In this document: positions 1 to 4,907 of the stretch, one piece after another | Layout: each line of letters opens with the position of its first letter | How positions within the stretch are numbered: the stretch's first letter is position 1 | Source of the DNA: Clostridiales bacterium | GTDB lineage: Bacteria; Bacillota; Clostridia; Lachnospirales; Lachnospiraceae | Direction of reading: 5' to 3' | Assembly (NCBI GenBank): GCA_018369015.1 | Contig: JAGZDD010000116.1 | Span: 1-12,164 of the forward strand | DNA length: 12,164 nucleotides | The notes under the pieces: model-generated | What the model saw: only the letters and a program-made list of their open reading frames with translations | Database searches by the model: none | What the model was told of the DNA's origin: nothing | Made by a program: the position numbers and the translations under genes

Positions 1-236
1 TCAATCTGTCCAATATCCTTTTTTTAAAGCTGTGTCCGGATTTCCTTCAGGGAAAATCCGAGGCTTTTCATATACTGGATAATCTCAAGTACTGCACTTT
101 GCTTAATATCATAATAGCGGTAGCCATTTTCACCGCGGGATGCAGGCGCTAAAAGACCAAGACGGTCATAAAGCCTTAATGTCTGCTCTGAAACATGGTT
201 TAAAAGTGCCATTTGTCCTATAGTAAGAAGCTTCAT
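1..236 (-). pseudogene. MerR-family transcriptional regulator, N-terminal part, interrupted by an in-frame stop and cut by the window edge
   Basis: The first 70 codons (236 down to 27) encode a MerR winged helix-turn-helix. The N-terminal LLTIGQMA helix, the recognition motif VSEQTLRLYDRLGLL (about residues 15-29), the wing GYRYYD (38-43) and the IIQYMKSLGFSLKEI helix are all visible. A TAA at 24-26 then ends the frame. Read through, it continues L-stop-KKDIGQI to the edge, which looks like the normal start of the MerR dimerisation coiled coil, as if a GAA (Glu) codon had become TAA. MerR proteins normally need that coiled coil to dimerise and an effector domain beyond it, so a 70-residue product would lack both. 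The start is ATG at 234-236, preceded by AAGGAGG (244-250). It has its own promoter at 272-300. The target genes cannot be told from this window. The alternative is a genuinely short HTH-only protein or a sequencing error in the A-rich run. Confidence 0.65.
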
Positions 237-256
237 TTTTCGACCTCCTTTGCAAT

Positions 257-285
257 AAAAACCTTGATATAAGTATAAGGTTTTT
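257..285. promoter_or_regulatory. Perfect inverted repeat overlapping the MerR promoter, candidate operator
   Basis: AAAAACCTT (257-265) and AAGGTTTTT (277-285) form a perfect 9-bp dyad with an 11-base spacer. It overlaps the -10 hexamer of the MerR promoter and the predicted transcription start. MerR proteins bind dyads of about this span. In classic activated MerR promoters the dyad sits between -35 and -10 with a long spacer. Here it is shifted downstream, which fits autorepression better. That role is inference. Confidence 0.5.
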
Positions 286-300
286 GAAAAATATTTTCAA
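272..300 (-). promoter_or_regulatory. Sigma-A promoter of the MerR gene
   Basis: On the minus strand TTGAAA (300-295) and TATACT (277-272) are separated by exactly 17 bases, a near-consensus sigma-A promoter. It lies about 35 bases upstream of the MerR start codon and just beyond the terminator of the preceding gene, so the MerR gene can be transcribed independently. Confidence 0.65.
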
Positions 301-320
301 GAAACAAAGATAAAAGGCAA

Positions 321-370
321 ACAAAAAACTGGCAGCCCGGATATACTGTCTTTAGTGTATCCGGGCTGCC
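321..370 (-). terminator. Intrinsic terminator of the CopZ-like gene
   Basis: A perfect 13-bp stem pairs GGCAGCCCGGATA (331-343) with its complement at 358-370 and can extend by three more pairs toward the loop. On the minus strand it is followed by a T-rich tract (AGTTTTTTGTTT, 330-319). It stands 22 bases beyond the stop codon of the heavy-metal-associated protein gene. Confidence 0.85.
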
Positions 371-391
371 TGCGCTGATCTTTGGCCATAT

Positions 392-646
392 TTACTTGCG
401 GAAGGAAAATAATCCTTTTCTTTCATAAGGCTCGCTCTGCACCGAGGTCACTCTATACCCTGTTTCACTGATAGCCTTGCGAAGTCCGTCTTCGCTAATA
501 TCGCTGTCAGCGATGATAACCGATTGGTTTTTCCGGTGAGATGAGCTGACCTTTTTGACTTTAAATGCCTTTCTGATGGCATCGTTGACATGAGCCTCGC
601 ACATTTCACAAGCCATACCATCAATGCCTACGGTAATTTTTACCAT
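392..646 (-). CDS. Heavy-metal-associated (HMA) domain protein, CopZ-like
   Basis: This 84-residue protein has one ferredoxin-like HMA fold. It shows the metal-binding loop GMACEMC (about residues 10-16, a GMxCxxC motif), a helix (EAHVNDAIRKAF), a middle strand (QSVIIADSDIS) and the closing helix and strand (DGLRKAISETGYRVTSV). The short basic tail ending KGLFSFRK resembles that of small clostridial HMA proteins. HMA proteins of this size are usually cytosolic Cu(I) or other soft-metal chaperones that hand metal to a P-type ATPase; no ATPase gene is in the window. I chose ATG 644-646 because AGGAG lies upstream and the HMA fold starts there. A longer frame to 817 would run through the promoter region and has no family homology. 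An alternative ATG 15 codons upstream (MNKEQ) has a poorer ribosome site. Metal specificity is not readable from sequence. Confidence 0.8.
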   Translation of the reverse strand: MVKITVGIDGMACEMCEAHVNDAIRKAFKVKKVSSSHRKNQSVIIADSDISEDGLRKAISETGYRVTSVQSEPYERKGLFSFRK

Positions 647-715
647 GACCTTACCATCTCCTGTCTGTTCCTTGTTCATGCAAAGCTTTCTGCCCTGCCT
701 GAAAAGTTCTTTTTT

Positions 716-745
716 ATTATAATTGAAACACATATATGAGCGCAA
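716..745 (-). promoter_or_regulatory. Probable promoter of the CopZ-like gene
   Basis: The minus strand has a consensus TATAAT (721-716) with TTGCGC (745-740) 18 bases upstream. The -10 is perfect and the -35 matches three of six positions. The start codon is about 70 bases downstream, leaving a leader of about 60 bases. Confidence 0.45.
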
Positions 746-759
746 GAGACATAAGAAAA

Positions 760-778
760 AGTGAGAGTTTTTCTCACT
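760..778. promoter_or_regulatory. Inverted repeat between divergent promoters, possible operator
   Basis: AGTGAGA (760-766) and TCTCACT (772-778) form a perfect 7-bp dyad with a 5-base spacer. It lies just upstream of the CopZ-like promoter and 33 bases upstream of the PadR -35. The placement between divergent genes suits a shared regulatory site. It does not look like a PadR (ATGT-N8-ACAT) or CopY (TACA/TGTA) operator, so no binding protein is proposed. It could also be a simple RNA hairpin. Confidence 0.35.
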
Positions 779-810
779 ATATGGTTGGCTTGGGATTGTT
801 TTGGCCCCTA

Positions 811-839
811 TTGACAACTATTACGGTTAGTGATATATT
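811..839 (+). promoter_or_regulatory. Sigma-A promoter of the PadR-DUF2812 operon, with imperfect dyad over the -10
   Basis: A perfect TTGACA (811-816) and TATATT (834-839) are separated by 17 bases. The start codon at 877 follows at a suitable distance, which also shows that the longer frame upstream of 877 is not translated. An imperfect dyad, GTGATA (830-835) and TATTAC (840-845), covers the -10 and is a candidate autoregulatory PadR site; the dyad is the weaker part of this call. Confidence 0.7.
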
Positions 840-876
840 TATTACAGTAAACATAATAAAAAGGCGGTGGGAAGCT

Positions 877-1200
877 ATGCGGGATAATGTAAAAGGCGGT
901 GCGCTCACAGAAGTGACCTTCTATATTTTACTTTCTGTTTACACCCCGAAACATGGATATGCCATTATGCAGTTTATCGAGAAGCAGACAGGAGGGAGAC
1001 TTTCGCTGGGAGCAGGCACTTTATATGGGGCATTGAACACTTTGCAGGACAAGGGGTGGATCTCCTTATGCAAAGCTGACGATGGTCGAAAGAAGGAATA
1101 TCTCATTACCTCTCAGGGGAAAGAGATTGCTCAAAGAGAGCTTGAAAGGCTTAAGGAGCTTGTAAATGTTGCAGATGGGATTATTGGAGGTTTGGTATGA
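877..1200 (+). CDS. PadR-family transcriptional regulator
   Basis: This 107-residue protein is the short PadR type (one winged helix-turn-helix plus a C-terminal dimer helix). Recognisable family signatures are LTEVTFYILLSV (10-21), HGYAIMQFIEKQTGGRLSLGAGTLYGALNTL split over residues 27-56, KGWI (59-62) and the wing DGRKKEYLITSQGKE (69-83). PadR proteins usually repress their own operon and are relieved by a small molecule or stress signal; the signal here is unknown. I chose ATG 877 because GGCGGTGGGA lies just upstream and because the promoter at 811-839 would otherwise be inside the gene. The last codon and stop overlap the start of the DUF2812 gene (ATGA), so the two are translationally coupled. 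Confidence 0.88.
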   Translation: MRDNVKGGALTEVTFYILLSVYTPKHGYAIMQFIEKQTGGRLSLGAGTLYGALNTLQDKGWISLCKADDGRKKEYLITSQGKEIAQRELERLKELVNVADGIIGGLV

Positions 1201-1784
1201 GTAAAAAGTATTATCGTTTCTTTGGCGGTCTTCTGACAGCTCAGGAAAATTGGCTAAATAAAATGTCTAAAAAAGGCTATCGCCTTATTCGTACAAAGAA
1301 AATGCTATATGAATTTGAAGCTTGCAAATCAAATCAAGTTAAATACTGCATAGAGTTTATTGGACAAAAATCAAAAGAAAATGCACAAGATTACTATAAT
1401 TTTTTTGAAGATTTGGGCTATAAGGTATTTTATAAAAATCTTAATCTCAACTACTCTATTGGTAAGATACGCTGGCGGCCATGGGCTGAAAAAGGCGGAC
1501 AAATTGCAACAAACGCCACCACATTTAACCGGGAACTGCTGATTGTGGAGAAAGATAATGATGGTAAACCTTTTGAACTCCATACTTCTTATGAGGATAA
1601 GGCAAACTATTACAGCAATTTACGGAATCCATGGCTTTTAATTTTCATTATGTTTTTACTGGGGGCTGTTGTTAAGCTCTCCATTATCTTCGGTGTGCTT
1701 GCTGCGATTTGTTTAATTCCTGTTATTGTATATCAAGCACAAATTATTAAAAACAGACAAAAAGCCAAAATGAAGGAATGGTAA
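1197..1784 (+). CDS. DUF2812 domain membrane protein, partner of PadR
   Basis: This is a 195-residue protein. Residues about 5-120 match the DUF2812 pattern: FFGGLLTAQENWLNKMSKKG followed by RLIRTKKMLYEFE, an aromatic-rich YYNFFEDLGYK stretch and a final strand. Residues about 145-182 form a 38-residue hydrophobic stretch, best read as two closely spaced transmembrane helices, followed by a short basic tail (KNRQKAKMKEW). DUF2812 genes commonly follow PadR regulators in Firmicutes (family knowledge); the biochemical function is not known, and I do not assign one. GGAGG (1186-1190) sits six bases before the ATG, which overlaps the padR stop. The gene is visibly richer in A and T than the glycogen genes to the right. 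Confidence 0.8.
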   Translation: MSKKYYRFFGGLLTAQENWLNKMSKKGYRLIRTKKMLYEFEACKSNQVKYCIEFIGQKSKENAQDYYNFFEDLGYKVFYKNLNLNYSIGKIRWRPWAEKGGQIATNATTFNRELLIVEKDNDGKPFELHTSYEDKANYYSNLRNPWLLIFIMFLLGAVVKLSIIFGVLAAICLIPVIVYQAQIIKNRQKAKMKEW

Positions 1785-1841
1785 TAAACAGCGCTCCCAG
1801 GCTAAAAAATGCCGGAAGAAGCGGCGCTTCAAAACTAAAAA

Positions 1842-1900
1842 TTGCCGGCTGATCCAGTGTCATTACAAAATACTGAATCGGCCGGCAAGATTTTTATTTT
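1842..1900 (+). terminator. Strong intrinsic terminator after DUF2812, probably bidirectional
   Basis: The arms 1842-1858 and 1872-1888 form a 17-position stem anchored by TTGCCGGC/GCCGGCAA, with one mismatch and one G-U pair. It is followed by GATTTTTATTTT (1889-1900). On the opposite strand the stem is followed by TTTTTAGTTTTG, so it could also stop transcription coming from the right, where the pyruvate formate-lyase remnant lies. Confidence 0.85.
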
Positions 1901-2012
1901 GCAAAAATTCCCCCGTTAAGAATCCCTCTGGTATTTAAGACCCGCTCCTGCGTGGGCGGATCTGTCTTCTAGTGGATAGAAAAGGACCCAGCTTTTCCTG
2001 CTTAAAGGCACC

Positions 2013-2107
2013 CATTGTATCAACGAGTTTTTCACGGTCAAAAACGTTGACATTCAGGTGGTGTGCGCCCTGGTCAAGTAACCGTCCATAATCTGGACAA
2101 GGTTTTG
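2013..2107 (-). pseudogene. pflB: Remnant of pyruvate formate-lyase (formate C-acetyltransferase), C-terminal region
   Basis: Reading the minus strand from 2107, one frame gives QNLVQIMDGY. After one missing base near 2076-2077 the next frame gives DQGAHHLNVNVFDREKLVDTM. Restoring a single T makes the join MDGYFDQGAHHLNVNV. This matches the conserved segment of PflB-type glycyl radical enzymes (NLVGLLDGYF..GAHHLNVNV..RE.L.DAM) that lies a little before the glycyl-radical loop RVSGYA. About 32 residues are recognisable. The upstream sequence becomes AT-rich and unrelated, and the radical loop is not recognisable downstream. It is therefore a frameshifted fragment, not a functional gene. The distance from 2013 to the terminator at 1900 is about what the lost C-terminal tail would need, so that terminator may have belonged to the ancestral gene. 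Confidence 0.72.
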
Positions 2108-2190
2108 TGAAATAAATATCAACTATTTTTTTGATTGTTTTTATTTTGGTATAAAATCCGGCATGGATTTCTGTAAAAATATCGGAATTA

Positions 2191-2302
2191 TTGTAACTAT
2201 TACGCCATAGGGCGTTTTGCCCGAATCGAGGATTTAGCCGCATATGCGGCGCTTAGCAGCGTTAGCTGCGCAAATCCGAGATGTATGACTGAATAGTTGC
2301 AA
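2191..2302. repeat. Hairpin-rich element bounded by imperfect terminal inverted repeats (MITE-like or structured RNA)
   Basis: TTGTAACTATT (2191-2201) and AATAGTTGCAA (2292-2302) form an 11-bp terminal inverted repeat with one mismatch (a G-U pair in RNA). Inside are GGGC(2210-2213)/GCCC(2219-2222), then a stem ATC-GA-GGATTT (2225-2235) paired with AAATCC-GA-GAT (2272-2282) through a tandem GA internal loop. That stem encloses two GC-rich hairpins: GCCGC-ATAT-GCGGC (2237-2250, a perfect palindrome in DNA) and GCAGC-GTTA-GCTGC (2256-2269). AATTATT occurs at both flanks (2186-2192 and 2302-2308), partly overlapping the repeat ends, and could be a target duplication. No protein is encoded. Whether it is a non-autonomous mobile element or an RNA gene cannot be decided here. 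Confidence 0.55.
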
Positions 2303-2355
2303 ATTATTTGATAATGATATTATTTTTTAGTTTTTATTCCGTTAAAAAAGTAACA

Positions 2356-2384
2356 TTGATAGTTATATCCTATACATGTAAAAA
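2356..2384 (+). promoter_or_regulatory. Weak candidate distal promoter for glgC
   Basis: TTGATA (2356-2361) and TAAAAA (2379-2384) are 17 bases apart. The -35 is good but the -10 matches only four of six positions, in a very AT-rich setting where chance matches are common. Confidence 0.2.
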
Positions 2385-2424
2385 TAATTATCGAAAAATT
2401 TTATGATTTTTTTACACAAAAATA

Positions 2425-2453
2425 TGTTATTTTCTTCCAAAAAATTGTATAAT
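2425..2453 (+). promoter_or_regulatory. Likely proximal promoter of glgCD
   Basis: A consensus TATAAT (2448-2453) lies 37 bases before the glgC start codon, giving a leader of roughly 30 bases. The -35 region at 2425-2430 (TGTTAT) is poor, so the promoter may need an activator or rely on the AT-rich upstream tract. GTGAGGG stands at the right distance before the ATG as the ribosome site. Confidence 0.45.
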
Positions 2454-2490
2454 ATAGTCAACAGCATCAAAATGAAAGTGAGGGCTTATT

Positions 2491-3630
2491 ATGAAGCAAA
2501 ACAACATGTTAGCAATGATCTTAGCCGGCGGCCGGGGCTCTAGGCTCCACGACCTGACAAAAAAGGTTGCCAAGCCAGCCGTATCTTACGGCGGCAAATA
2601 CCGCATCATTGACTTTCCGCTGAGCAACTGCGCTAACAGTGGAATTGATATTGTGGGAGTGCTGACCCAATATGAATCTATTTTATTAAACAGCTATGTT
2701 GCAGCCGGAGGACGCTGGGGATTAGATGCTAAGGACAGCGGTGTATTCGTATTGCCGCCCCGTGAAAAGGCAGAAGAAAATCTCAACGTTTATCGCGGAA
2801 CTGCTGATGCGATTTCCCAGAATATTGATTTTGTAGATAATTATTCCCCGGAGCATGTTCTCATTCTCTCCGGTGATCATATTTATAAAATGAACTATGC
2901 CAAGATGCTCGCCTATCACAAGGAGCAAAAGGCGGATGCCACGATTGCAGTTATTGAGGTTCCCATAAAGGAGGCCAGCCGCTTTGGTATTATGAATACG
3001 GATGATAACAATCAGATCGTAGAGTTTGAAGAAAAGCCAGAGCATCCAAAGAGTAACCTCGCTTCTATGGGGATTTACCTTTTCGACTGGAAGCTGCTGA
3101 GAAAAATGCTTGTGGCTGATATGAAGGACGACAGCTCGAGCCATGATTTCGGCAAGGACATTATTCCTAAAATGCTTGCTGAGGGTAAGCGGATGTTTGC
3201 TTATAAGTTTAAGGGCTACTGGAAAGACGTAGGAACCATTGATTCCCTTTGGGAAGCCAATATGGATCTGATCGATAAAAATAATGAACTGGATCTTAGC
3301 GACCCTTCCTGGAAGATCTACACGGAGGATGCCACAACACTCCCCCATTACATAGGGCCTAACGCAGATATTAAATCAGCTTTTATTACCCAGGGATGTA
3401 TTATATCCGGTGAAGTTAACAATTCCGTATTGTTTACCGGTGTAAAGGTGGGCGAGGGCGCCAGGATTATTGACAGTGTCCTTATGCCTGGCGTTGAGGT
3501 TGAGGAAGGCGCCGTCGTTGAGCGGGCGCTTGTGGCCGACGGAGTTAAGATCGGGAAGCAGGCTGTTGTTGGCAGCGCGGACAGCGAGCATATTGAGCTT
3601 GTGGCAAAACGTGTAAAGGGGGCAGAATAA
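2491..3630 (+). CDS. glgC: Glucose-1-phosphate adenylyltransferase (ADP-glucose pyrophosphorylase), catalytic subunit
   Basis: GlgC joins glucose-1-phosphate and ATP into ADP-glucose, the committed step of bacterial glycogen synthesis, in the cytosol. The 379-residue length is typical. The nucleotide-binding loop LAGGRGSRL is at 11-19, followed by KPAVSYGGKYRIIDFPLSNC (28-47). The catalytic aspartate is D129 in GDHIYKMNY (aligned by motif with E. coli D142). The sugar-phosphate lysine is K182 in FEEKP (E. coli K195), 53 residues further on as in E. coli. GYWKDVGTI is at 242-250 and a left-handed beta-helix of hexapeptide repeats fills about 285-379. All key catalytic residues are present. It is one base from glgD and surely co-transcribed with it. 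In Geobacillus, GlgC forms a heterotetramer with GlgD (established for that system); the same is expected here. Confidence 0.97.
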   Translation: MKQNNMLAMILAGGRGSRLHDLTKKVAKPAVSYGGKYRIIDFPLSNCANSGIDIVGVLTQYESILLNSYVAAGGRWGLDAKDSGVFVLPPREKAEENLNVYRGTADAISQNIDFVDNYSPEHVLILSGDHIYKMNYAKMLAYHKEQKADATIAVIEVPIKEASRFGIMNTDDNNQIVEFEEKPEHPKSNLASMGIYLFDWKLLRKMLVADMKDDSSSHDFGKDIIPKMLAEGKRMFAYKFKGYWKDVGTIDSLWEANMDLIDKNNELDLSDPSWKIYTEDATTLPHYIGPNADIKSAFITQGCIISGEVNNSVLFTGVKVGEGARIIDSVLMPGVEVEEGAVVERALVADGVKIGKQAVVGSADSEHIELVAKRVKGAE

Positions 3631-3631
3631 T

Positions 3632-4750
3632 ATGAGCAAGGCATTTGGCATTGTTAATTTTTCGGGAAGTCATATTTGGGTGAAGGGGATGCAGACCTAC
3701 CGGCCCATCGGAGCCTTTTCCTTCCTTGGAAGATACCGCATTATTGACTTTCCTATTTCAAATATGAGCAACAGCGATATTGACCATATCCAGGTGTATA
3801 TCCGCAGGAAACCCCGTTCTTTGACCGAGCATTTGGGAACCGGGCGCCATTATAACATTAACTCTAAGAGAGGCAAGCTTCGTATTCTTTATGCGGAGGA
3901 CGGATTGGACAATGAAAATATTTACAATACAGATATTGCTGCATTTCAGGAAAATATCGAGTGTATTGAGCGGGAGCATTATCCTTATGTGATCATTGCC
4001 CCAAGCTACATGGTTTATTCCATAGACTTTGATAAGCTGCTTCAGAGCCATATTACTTCCGAGGCAGACATCACATTGCTTTATCACACTGTAGATAATG
4101 CCAATGAAGCCTTCTTTAACTGTAATACATTGGATTTAAACCGCCAAAAGGGCGTACTTTCTATCTCTCCAAACCGCGGAACTGCCAAAAACAGAAATAT
4201 TTTTATGGATACCTACATAATGAAGAAGGAACTTTTCATAGAGCTGATTGAACGCGCCCATAAGCTTTCTGCAATGTATACGCTGACGGATATTATCAAT
4301 GCAACCTGCGGCGACTATGATGTCCGCGGAATTTCCCACAAGGGCTATTTCGCGGCAATTACAGATTTTAAGAGCTTTTATGATACAAATATTTCACTCA
4401 TTGATTTTAAGAATGCAGCGAGCCTTTTTGATGATGAATGGCCGATCTATACGCGGACAAATAACTCCTGTCCGACCCAATATTTTGAAACTGCCAGCGT
4501 GAAAAATTCCGTTGTTTCCAATGGCTGTCATATTGAGGGGGCTGTGGAAAATTCCGTTATCGGCCGCGGCTGTGTCATAAAGAAGGGAGCTGTTGTGAAA
4601 AACAGCGTCCTCCTTCCTGGAACGGTTATTGGAGAGAATGTCAGAATTGAAAATTTTGTTGTTGACAAAGGCGCTAAGGTCATTCATTCTAACGAATTAA
4701 TTGCCCGCCCTGAAAATCCCGGTTATGTAAAACGCCGTGATACATTATAA
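3632..4750 (+). CDS. glgD: GlgD, non-catalytic/regulatory subunit of ADP-glucose pyrophosphorylase
   Basis: This 372-residue paralogue keeps the nucleotidyltransferase fold marker GRYRIIDFPISNMSNS (33-48) and the C-terminal left-handed beta-helix (about 285-355, e.g. ENSVIGRGCVIKKGAVV). It has lost the active site. The GGRG loop is replaced by VNFSGSHIWVKG (8-19) and the GDHIYKM segment by APSYMVYSIDF (123-133), so the catalytic aspartate is gone. This is the hallmark of Firmicute GlgD, which modulates the affinity and regulation of GlgC rather than catalysing. The start ATG follows the glgC stop by one base and is served by AAAGGGGG (3615-3622) inside glgC. A terminator follows 20 bases after the stop, so glgCD is a two-gene unit at its 3' end. 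Confidence 0.95.
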   Translation: MSKAFGIVNFSGSHIWVKGMQTYRPIGAFSFLGRYRIIDFPISNMSNSDIDHIQVYIRRKPRSLTEHLGTGRHYNINSKRGKLRILYAEDGLDNENIYNTDIAAFQENIECIEREHYPYVIIAPSYMVYSIDFDKLLQSHITSEADITLLYHTVDNANEAFFNCNTLDLNRQKGVLSISPNRGTAKNRNIFMDTYIMKKELFIELIERAHKLSAMYTLTDIINATCGDYDVRGISHKGYFAAITDFKSFYDTNISLIDFKNAASLFDDEWPIYTRTNNSCPTQYFETASVKNSVVSNGCHIEGAVENSVIGRGCVIKKGAVVKNSVLLPGTVIGENVRIENFVVDKGAKVIHSNELIARPENPGYVKRRDTL

Positions 4751-4767
4751 AATATGTTTTTGAAAAG

Positions 4768-4817
4768 TAAAAATCCCCGGAACCTCTACGAATTGAAGGT
4801 TCCGGGGGATTTTTTTG
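4768..4817 (+). terminator. Intrinsic terminator of glgCD
   Basis: AAATCCCCGGAACC (4771-4784) pairs with GGTTCCGGGGGATTT (4798-4812), with one bulged G, and is followed by a T run to 4816. On the minus strand the stem is followed by ATTTTTACTTTTC, so it can also act as a backstop for transcription from the convergent degradation operon. Confidence 0.9.
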
Positions 4818-4828
4818 CAACTATTCAG
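4814..4828 (+). repeat. 15-base copy of the end sequence of the 2191-2302 element
   Basis: TTTGCAACTATTCAG at 4814-4828 is identical to the minus strand at 2303-2289, which is the right-hand end of the hairpin-rich element. The match stops sharply on both sides. It starts in the T tail of the glgCD terminator. One such match in a window of this size could arise by chance, but its coincidence with an element end is suggestive. Confidence 0.4.
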
Positions 4829-4856
4829 CCCTTTGTTCTAGGAGCTCTTTGTGTCG

Positions 4857-4894
4857 AAAAAAACGCTTTGCGGTTAATGCGTATACCGCACAAA
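4857..4894 (-). terminator. Intrinsic terminator of the glycogen-degradation operon
   Basis: On the minus strand, after the GH13 stop codon, TGCGGT (4890-4885) pairs with ACCGCA (4874-4869). The stem can extend by a few more pairs past a bulged G (TTT with AAG). It is followed after a few bases by seven T residues (4863-4857). A larger alternative stem, CCCTTTGT (4829-4836) with ACAAAGGG (4890-4897), overlaps it. Confidence 0.6.
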
Positions 4895-4907
4895 GGGTAC
4901 AAAGTAT

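Larger units (their letters stand above)
1785..2490. other. Gene-free interval between DUF2812 and glgC
   Basis: This 706-base stretch contains no intact gene I can support. It holds, left to right, the bidirectional terminator, a decayed pyruvate formate-lyase fragment, a hairpin-rich inverted-repeat element and the AT-rich upstream region of glgC. A 102-codon open frame on the minus strand (2243-1935) includes part of the fragment but has no ribosome binding site and joins unrelated sequence, so it is not called as a gene. Confidence 0.7.

Noticed and set aside
392..817. 141-residue version of the CopZ-like protein starting at 817
   Set aside because: The extra N-terminal residues are cysteine- and aromatic-rich with no family match, and they would place the TATAAT promoter inside the gene. 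The HMA fold begins at the ATG at 646.
736..876. N-terminal extension of PadR from an ATG at 736
   Set aside because: A near-perfect sigma-A promoter at 811-839 lies inside this segment, and the PadR family begins at the ATG at 877 with a ribosome site before it.
1935..2243. 102-codon open frame on the minus strand
   Set aside because: It has no ribosome binding site and it starts inside the hairpin element. Only a short stretch matches a known family (pyruvate formate-lyase), and there a frameshift is visible. Called as a pseudogene fragment instead.
2872..2898. Asn135 in the GlgC motif GDHIYKMNY where E. coli has Asp148, considered as a possible active-site loss
   Set aside because: The catalytic aspartate is the one in GDH (D129 here, D142 in E. 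coli by motif spacing), and it is intact, so the substitution is not evidence of inactivity.
2722..3348. 208-codon open frame antisense to glgC
   Set aside because: It lies wholly inside glgC, which has all its motifs in the other strand. The antisense translation has no recognisable domain or initiation signals, so it is a shadow frame.
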